Shown here piece after piece: positions 59,866 to 64,000 of a stretch of DNA of 64,000 bases. Positions within the stretch are counted from its first letter, which is position 1; the number at the start of each line of letters is the position of its first letter. The stretch is from assembly GCF_024756275.1 (NCBI RefSeq), contig NZ_JANUGQ010000027.1:30918-94917 (forward strand), written 5' to 3'. The notes under the pieces are model-generated. The model was not told the DNA's origin, searched no databases, and saw nothing but the letters and a program-made list of their open reading frames with translations. Position numbers and translations under genes: made by a program. This stretch comes from Streptomyces pyxinae. GTDB taxonomy: Bacteria > Actinomycetota > Actinomycetes > Streptomycetales > Streptomycetaceae.

Positions 59866-61578
59866 GTGAACTTCACGCGTTGGAGCGCCCGGCTCCCCGG
59901 CACGCAGCGTCGCGCCGCCGCGCGCGGCACCGACTCCGGGACCTCGCCGGAGCGGCGGGGCGAGGGCGCCGTGCCCGCGGCACGCGGCGACTCCGACGGC
60001 GACCGGCCGCCGGACCGTCCGGACGAGGAGCCCGCCGCCCCGGCCCTTGAGGACTTCTCGGTACGGGAGATCCTGGGCAGCCTGCCGGGGCTGGTCGCCC
60101 TGGTGTACGGCTCCGACCACCGGATCGCGTACGTCAACGACGCCTACGCCGCCGCGTTCGGCACCCGGCCGCCCGGTGGGCCCGCCGCCGGCAGCTGCCC
60201 GGAGCTGGCCGAGCTGGGCCTGTTCCCGCTCATGGACCAGGTGCTGCGCAGTGGCAAGCCCCGCACGGTCAAGTCCCGCCGGGTGCCGGGCGGCGGCTCG
60301 TACACGGTCAGCTGCCTGCCGGTGGAGCTGCGCGGCGGGGCCGGCTCCACCGGGGGCGTCCTGGTCCATGCCGCCGATGTCACCGACCACGCCGAGGCGG
60401 CCGAGCGGCTGCGCGCCAGCGAGCGCCGCCACCGGGAGGCGGCCGTCACCCTCCAGCGGTCGCTGCTGCCCCAGGAGCTGGAGCAGCCCGACGACCTCCG
60501 GGTCGCCGCCACCTACCAGCCCGGCGGCGCCGACGCCGCGGTCGGCGGCGACTGGTACGACGTGATCACCCTGGGCGCCGGCCGCACCGCCCTGGTCATC
60601 GGGGACGTGATGGGCCGGGGCGTCCGCGCCGCCGCCGTCATGGGCCAGCTGCGCACCGCCGTCCGGGCCTACGCCCGGCTCGACCTGCCCCCGCACGAGG
60701 TGCTCCAGCTCCTGGACGGACTGGCCGCCGAGATCGACGCCAGCCAGATCGCCACCTGTGTCTACGCGGTCCACGATCCCAACGAGGGCCGGCTGGTGTA
60801 CGCCTCCGCCGGTCATCTCCCCATCCTGGTGCGGGACGCCGACGGCACCGTCCGCCGGGCCGCCGACCACACCGGGCCGCCGCTCGGCACCGGCGGCTGG
60901 CTGCACACCTCCGGCACCATCGCCCTGCCGCCCGGCTCCAGCGCCGTGCTCTACACCGACGGCCTGGTCGAGCGGCGCGGCGAGGACATCGACGAGGGCC
61001 TCGCCGCCCTGGAGCGGGCGCTCTCCGGTGCCACCGGCGCCCCGGCGGTCGTCTGCGACCGGCTGCTGCGCTCGCTGGGCGTCACCGCGTCCCATGACGA
61101 CGACGTGGCCGTCCTGGTGCTCCAGCACCCCGACCGCACCGGCCCGGACGCCGAGCTGTTCCACAACGCCGCGCTCGACCTGCTCGGCGGGATCGAGGCG
61201 GCGCCCCGGGCCCGGGCCTTCGCCTCCGGGGTGCTCTCCAGCTGGCGCTTCCCGCCCGACCTGCGTGACCTGGGCGTCCTGGCCACCAGCGAGCTGGTGA
61301 CCAACTCCCTTCAGCACGGCACCCCGCCCATGCGCCTGCGACTCCGCCGCACCGACCGGCGGCTGATCATCGAGGTCACCGACGGCGACGACCACCTGCC
61401 GCGCCGCCGCCGGGCCGAGTCGGACGACGAGTCGGGCCGCGGCATCTCGATCGTCGCCACCATCGCCTCGTCCTGGGGCTGCCGCCGCACCCCGGGCGGG
61501 GGCAAGGCGGTCTGGTGCGAATTCGCCCTGCCCGCCCGCGTGAAGGACCCGAAGGACCAGCTCCCCGGCGTCCGGTGA
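59866..61578 (+). CDS. PAS-SpoIIE phosphatase with ATPase (anti-sigma-like) domain
   Basis: A 570-residue signalling protein starting MNFTRWSARLPGTQRRA from GTG 59866 (GAGG upstream; GTG 59794 is an in-frame alternative). Order: PAS domain at about 70-180 (IRDHRIAYVNDAYAAAFGTR-like), SpoIIE phosphatase at about 210-410 (GGDWYDVITLGAGRTALVIG, DVMGRGVRAAAVMGQLRTAV, SAGHLPIL, YTDGLVERRGEDIDEGL), and a C-terminal HATPase of the RsbW type (SELVTNSLQHGTPPMRLRLR, GRGISIVATIASSWGCR). Typical of Streptomyces regulators that gate anti-sigma factors. A 55-bp hairpin terminator follows. Confidence 0.92.
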   Translation: MNFTRWSARLPGTQRRAAARGTDSGTSPERRGEGAVPAARGDSDGDRPPDRPDEEPAAPALEDFSVREILGSLPGLVALVYGSDHRIAYVNDAYAAAFGTRPPGGPAAGSCPELAELGLFPLMDQVLRSGKPRTVKSRRVPGGGSYTVSCLPVELRGGAGSTGGVLVHAADVTDHAEAAERLRASERRHREAAVTLQRSLLPQELEQPDDLRVAATYQPGGADAAVGGDWYDVITLGAGRTALVIGDVMGRGVRAAAVMGQLRTAVRAYARLDLPPHEVLQLLDGLAAEIDASQIATCVYAVHDPNEGRLVYASAGHLPILVRDADGTVRRAADHTGPPLGTGGWLHTSGTIALPPGSSAVLYTDGLVERRGEDIDEGLAALERALSGATGAPAVVCDRLLRSLGVTASHDDDVAVLVLQHPDRTGPDAELFHNAALDLLGGIEAAPRARAFASGVLSSWRFPPDLRDLGVLATSELVTNSLQHGTPPMRLRLRRTDRRLIIEVTDGDDHLPRRRRAESDDESGRGISIVATIASSWGCRRTPGGGKAVWCEFALPARVKDPKDQLPGVR

Positions 61579-61595
61579 GCCGCCCGGACACGGCC

Positions 61596-61650
61596 GAAGG
61601 CTCCGTCCCCCACTCGGTGGATCTCCACCGGGAGCGGGAACGGAGCCTTC
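61596..61650 (+). terminator. terminator of the PAS-SpoIIE gene
   Basis: GAAGGCTCCGT (61596-61606) / ACGGAGCCTTC (61640-61650), with further pairing inside (CGGTGGA with TCCACCG). Lies between convergent genes. Confidence 0.8.
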
Positions 61651-61751
61651 ACTGTGTCCGAATGTCCGAGTGTCCGACGGGCCTTCACCGACCAAGCCGA
61701 CCAGACTGACTCGACTGGCCGGACCGGCTTACGAGAGGGCGGGCCTCCGGC

Positions 61752-63062
61752 TCACGAGGCGGCCGGGGCCTCCACCGGGCGCTCCGGCCGGTGCTCGGCC
61801 ACCACCCGCGAGCGGGCGGCCAGATACGGGTGGTCCTGCGCCTGGGTCAGCCGGCCGCCGAGCCGGACGGCCAGCACGGTGATGCCCAGTGAGAAAAGTA
61901 CGAAGGTCACGACGTACGGACCGTGCAGCGCGGCGCCCATCGGACCGCCCACGGCCGGGCCGACCGCCAGCGCCAACTGCTTGACCAGCGCGAAGGCCGA
62001 GTTGTACTGGCCCACCATCGACTCCGGGGCCAGATCCGCCACCAGCGGGGCCACGGTCGGCGACAGCATCGCCTCACCGAGCCCGAAGAGCCCGTACGTG
62101 GTGACGAACGCCGCCGTCGCCATCGCCTGGCTGCCGTGGCCCAGCCCGGCGTACCCGGCGAAGAGCCAGGCCACCGTCCAGATCACGCCGACCGCCGCGA
62201 TCACCCGGGTGCGCCGGCGCCGCTCGACGAACCGCAGCACCAGGAACTGCGCCAGCACGATCACGGCCGTGTTGGCGGCCAGTGCCACGCCGAGCGTGGA
62301 CGGCGCGATGCCCGCCGCCTCGGTGCCGTACGCCGAGAGCCCGGACTCGAACTGGCCGTAGCAGGCGAAGAACATCACGAAGCCCAGCACGCACAGCCGG
62401 ACCATCGCCCCGTCGCCGAGCAGCGCCCGCGCCCCGCCGCGCGCCTTGGCCTCGGTGTTCTCCGGCCGGGCGTCCGCTATGGACGCGGTACGCGGCATCC
62501 GCACGGTGGCCGCGATCACGACCAGCACCAGGAACATCGCCGCCTCGATCGAGAACAGCAGCAGGAAGCTGTCGGGCCGGCTCTCGTCGACCAGCTGGCC
62601 ACCGACGAGCCCGCCGATGCCCAGGCCCAGGTTCTGGAGGAAGAACTGCATGGCGAAGGCGCGGGTCCGGGTCTCCGTGGCGGAGCACCAGACGATCATC
62701 GTCGCCAGCGCGGGCTGCATCACGGCCGTACCGGCGCCGAGCAGCGCGGCCGAGAGCACCACGGCCGGCATGACGGTGGACAGGCCCATGCCCAGCGCGC
62801 CCACGGCGGCGAGCCCGGCGGCGCCGATCAGCACGGGCAGCGGCCCGCGCCGGTCGATCGCCCGCCCGGTGAAGGGCAGCACGGCGAGAGCGGCCATGGC
62901 GAAAACGCCCAGCACGGCACCCGCCGTGGTGGCGCCCAGGTCCCGCACCTGAGCCACATACACATAGAGATACGGGACGGTGAATCCCAGTCCGAACGCG
63001 CTCAGCACGTTGCCCGCCTGGATCCGGCGCATCGCCGCGCCCATCGCCTTGGTCACGCTCAC
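61752..63062 (-). CDS. MFS transporter
   Basis: A 436-residue protein from GTG 63062 (MSVTKAMGAAMRRIQAGN); the open frame to 63176 lacks a better start. Twelve hydrophobic segments and the MFS loop PFTGRAIDRRGPLPVL between helices 2 and 3 identify a drug/metabolite exporter-type carrier. Divergent from a MarR regulator, the usual arrangement for regulator-controlled efflux. Substrate unknown. Confidence 0.88.
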   Translation of the reverse strand: MSVTKAMGAAMRRIQAGNVLSAFGLGFTVPYLYVYVAQVRDLGATTAGAVLGVFAMAALAVLPFTGRAIDRRGPLPVLIGAAGLAAVGALGMGLSTVMPAVVLSAALLGAGTAVMQPALATMIVWCSATETRTRAFAMQFFLQNLGLGIGGLVGGQLVDESRPDSFLLLFSIEAAMFLVLVVIAATVRMPRTASIADARPENTEAKARGGARALLGDGAMVRLCVLGFVMFFACYGQFESGLSAYGTEAAGIAPSTLGVALAANTAVIVLAQFLVLRFVERRRRTRVIAAVGVIWTVAWLFAGYAGLGHGSQAMATAAFVTTYGLFGLGEAMLSPTVAPLVADLAPESMVGQYNSAFALVKQLALAVGPAVGGPMGAALHGPYVVTFVLFSLGITVLAVRLGGRLTQAQDHPYLAARSRVVAEHRPERPVEAPAAS

Positions 63063-63075
63063 CCACTTCGGTCGG

Positions 63076-63098
63076 GAAGTCTTAGCTCGGAAGACTTC
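63076..63098. promoter_or_regulatory. candidate MarR operator
   Basis: GAAGTCTT (63076-63083) and AAGACTTC (63091-63098) form a perfect inverted repeat with 7-nt spacer between the divergent MFS and MarR genes, inside an AT-rich promoter-like patch. Confidence 0.7.
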
Positions 63099-63174
63099 AA
63101 TAGTAAAGTTAGAGTCTAAACAGTACACCCCGAAGGACTTCAACGCCAACGCGTGCCGTGGGATACTCCTCGGC

Positions 63175-63714
63175 ATGTCGGAGTCCCAGGAGCCGAGCCT
63201 CGACGAGCAGATCGCGGCCTACCAGCGCGAATACCGCGACCTCGACCCCTTGGTCGAGAAGGTGGTGTCGGCGCTCGGCCGGCTGAACCGCCGGATGAAC
63301 GTGGCCTATGGGCGCCAGGTCGCGGAGCTGGGCATCAGCAGTGCCGAGTGGGAGGTCCTCAAGCACCTGGTCCTCGCCGGAGCCCCGTACCGCCTCGGTC
63401 CGGGCGAGCTGGCCAAGCGCCTCGGCCTCACCCCCGCCGCCATGACCCACCGCATCGACCGGATGGCGGGCGAGGGCCTGGTCACCCGCGACCGGGACGA
63501 GAACAACCGGGTACGGGTCATCGTCGAGCTGACGGACGAGGGCCGCACCAAGTGGCTGGAGGCGATGCGGATGGCCACCGGCTTCGAGGAGGACCTGCTC
63601 CAGGACCTCTCCGCCGATGAGCGCGGAGTCCTCGGTGAGCTGCTCATCCGGCTGCTCCGCCGGGTCGAGCACGCCCAGCCCGACGCGGGCGGCCGGCTCA
63701 CGGACCTGGACTGA
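63175..63714 (+). CDS. MarR-family transcriptional regulator
   Basis: A 179-residue winged-helix regulator from ATG 63175. N-terminal helices, then the MarR domain (SSAEWEVLKHLVLAGAPYRL, GELAKRLGLTPAAMTHRIDR, wing TRDRDENNRVRVIVELTDEG) and C-terminal dimer helix. Divergent from the MFS gene, which it probably represses through the inverted repeat at 63076-63098. It is the last protein gene of the window. Confidence 0.92.
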   Translation: MSESQEPSLDEQIAAYQREYRDLDPLVEKVVSALGRLNRRMNVAYGRQVAELGISSAEWEVLKHLVLAGAPYRLGPGELAKRLGLTPAAMTHRIDRMAGEGLVTRDRDENNRVRVIVELTDEGRTKWLEAMRMATGFEEDLLQDLSADERGVLGELLIRLLRRVEHAQPDAGGRLTDLD

Positions 63715-64000
63715 GGGCCGTTTGACAGCGGGGCCCCGGCTCCGTAAAGTTCTTCGAGTTGTCACGGAGCCCACACGGTTCCGGGGCAGCCATCCCGCCG
63801 CGCTCAGCGGCATCGAACCCCAGCACATCTCCCGAACGGGAAGTCTTTTCGGCGTACCGAAAAGTATTTCGCGGACTCGATTATGAGTCGCCCGGGAAAT
63901 CGGCTAAGGTTTGAAACGTCGGAACGGCCGCAGGGCCGGAAAGACAACCCCGCTCCGACGGGGAATCGGAACCGAAAGGATCTGATAGAGTCGGAAACGT
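63715..64000 (+). promoter_or_regulatory. promoter/leader region of a probable rRNA operon
   Basis: The end of the window resembles the leader of Streptomyces 16S rRNA genes (AGGATCTGATAGAGTCGGAA at the right edge, from memory). A consensus promoter is present: TTGACA (63722-63727), 17 nt, TAAAGT (63745-63750). An inverted repeat CTTTTCGG (63845-63852) / CCGAAAAG (63857-63864) follows. Several promoters are normal for Streptomyces rrn operons; only the first is clear here. The 16S gene itself lies beyond the window. Confidence 0.7.

Overview
The window is a Streptomyces chromosome segment. It has very high GC with strong third-position GC bias, frequent GTG/TTG starts, the 68-residue developmental regulator BldC, and a gene order that I recognise from memory as the S. 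coelicolor vdh-bldC-hrpA ... atrA-ndh neighbourhood (around SCO4089-SCO4122). GC statements here are by eye, not computed.

Left core, 1-17.5 kb: the start of valine dehydrogenase (cut by the window edge), a conserved hypothetical gene, bldC with a strong terminator, a DUF6274-type protein, tRNA-Asp, the giant helicase hrpA, a secreted hypothetical protein, a DsbA-like/CcdA-like thiol redox pair, a tRNA-Glu/Asp/Phe cluster, a membrane metallophosphoesterase, a small zinc metallopeptidase, a lipoprotein, a DEAD-box RNA helicase with a long RDD/RGG tail, and tRNA-Lys(TTT).

Integrated element, 17534-36651 (about 19.1 kb): a mobile element sits in the 3' end of tRNA-Lys. It is bounded by identical 48-nt copies of the tRNA end, with a 22-nt repeat just inside each end. 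Its backbone is a tyrosine integrase (TTG start, overlapping an HTH regulator), a Xis-like protein, a DUF3631 ATPase, an SpdB-like DUF2637 protein, MobC and a relaxase with a candidate oriT, then three phased palindromes and an XRE/TPR regulator. I find no TraB/FtsK-like translocase and no type IV secretion genes, so it looks mobilizable (IME-like) rather than self-transmissible. Cargo lies in three blocks. Next to attL is a divergent pair: a four-helix membrane protein and a nucleoside-phosphorylase-fold protein with a long unknown C-terminus. In the middle is a predicted NAD/nucleotide-handling row (SIR2-like protein, UDP-glucose-dehydrogenase-family enzyme, MazG-like protein). Next to attR is a compact CBASS-like locus: CD-NTase, E2-only protein and one-helix membrane protein, divergent from an XRE repressor plus ImmA/IrrE-type protease pair resembling CapH-CapP.

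Scar, 36.65-38.4 kb: the displaced tRNA-Lys terminator, a wrecked second integrase, an intact NUDIX hydrolase and a frameshifted kinase remnant. These point to an older insertion at the same site.

Right core, 38.4-64 kb: a DUF4232 lipoprotein, a 30-residue membrane peptide missed by ordinary ORF length cut-offs, a frame-disrupted methyltransferase, initiator tRNA, a membrane PP2C phosphatase, a ydaO-type c-di-AMP riboswitch leading an M23 cell-wall hydrolase, PrsW, TrmB, an L-2-hydroxyglutarate-oxidase-like enzyme, an HTH/TPR regulator, an orphan asparagine-synthetase/lasso-cyclase-like protein, an ECF sigma factor fused to its own anti-sigma and a sugar-binding domain, AtrA, a type II NADH dehydrogenase, a PAS-SpoIIE phosphatase, a divergent MFS/MarR pair, and, at the right edge, what looks like the promoter region of an rRNA operon.
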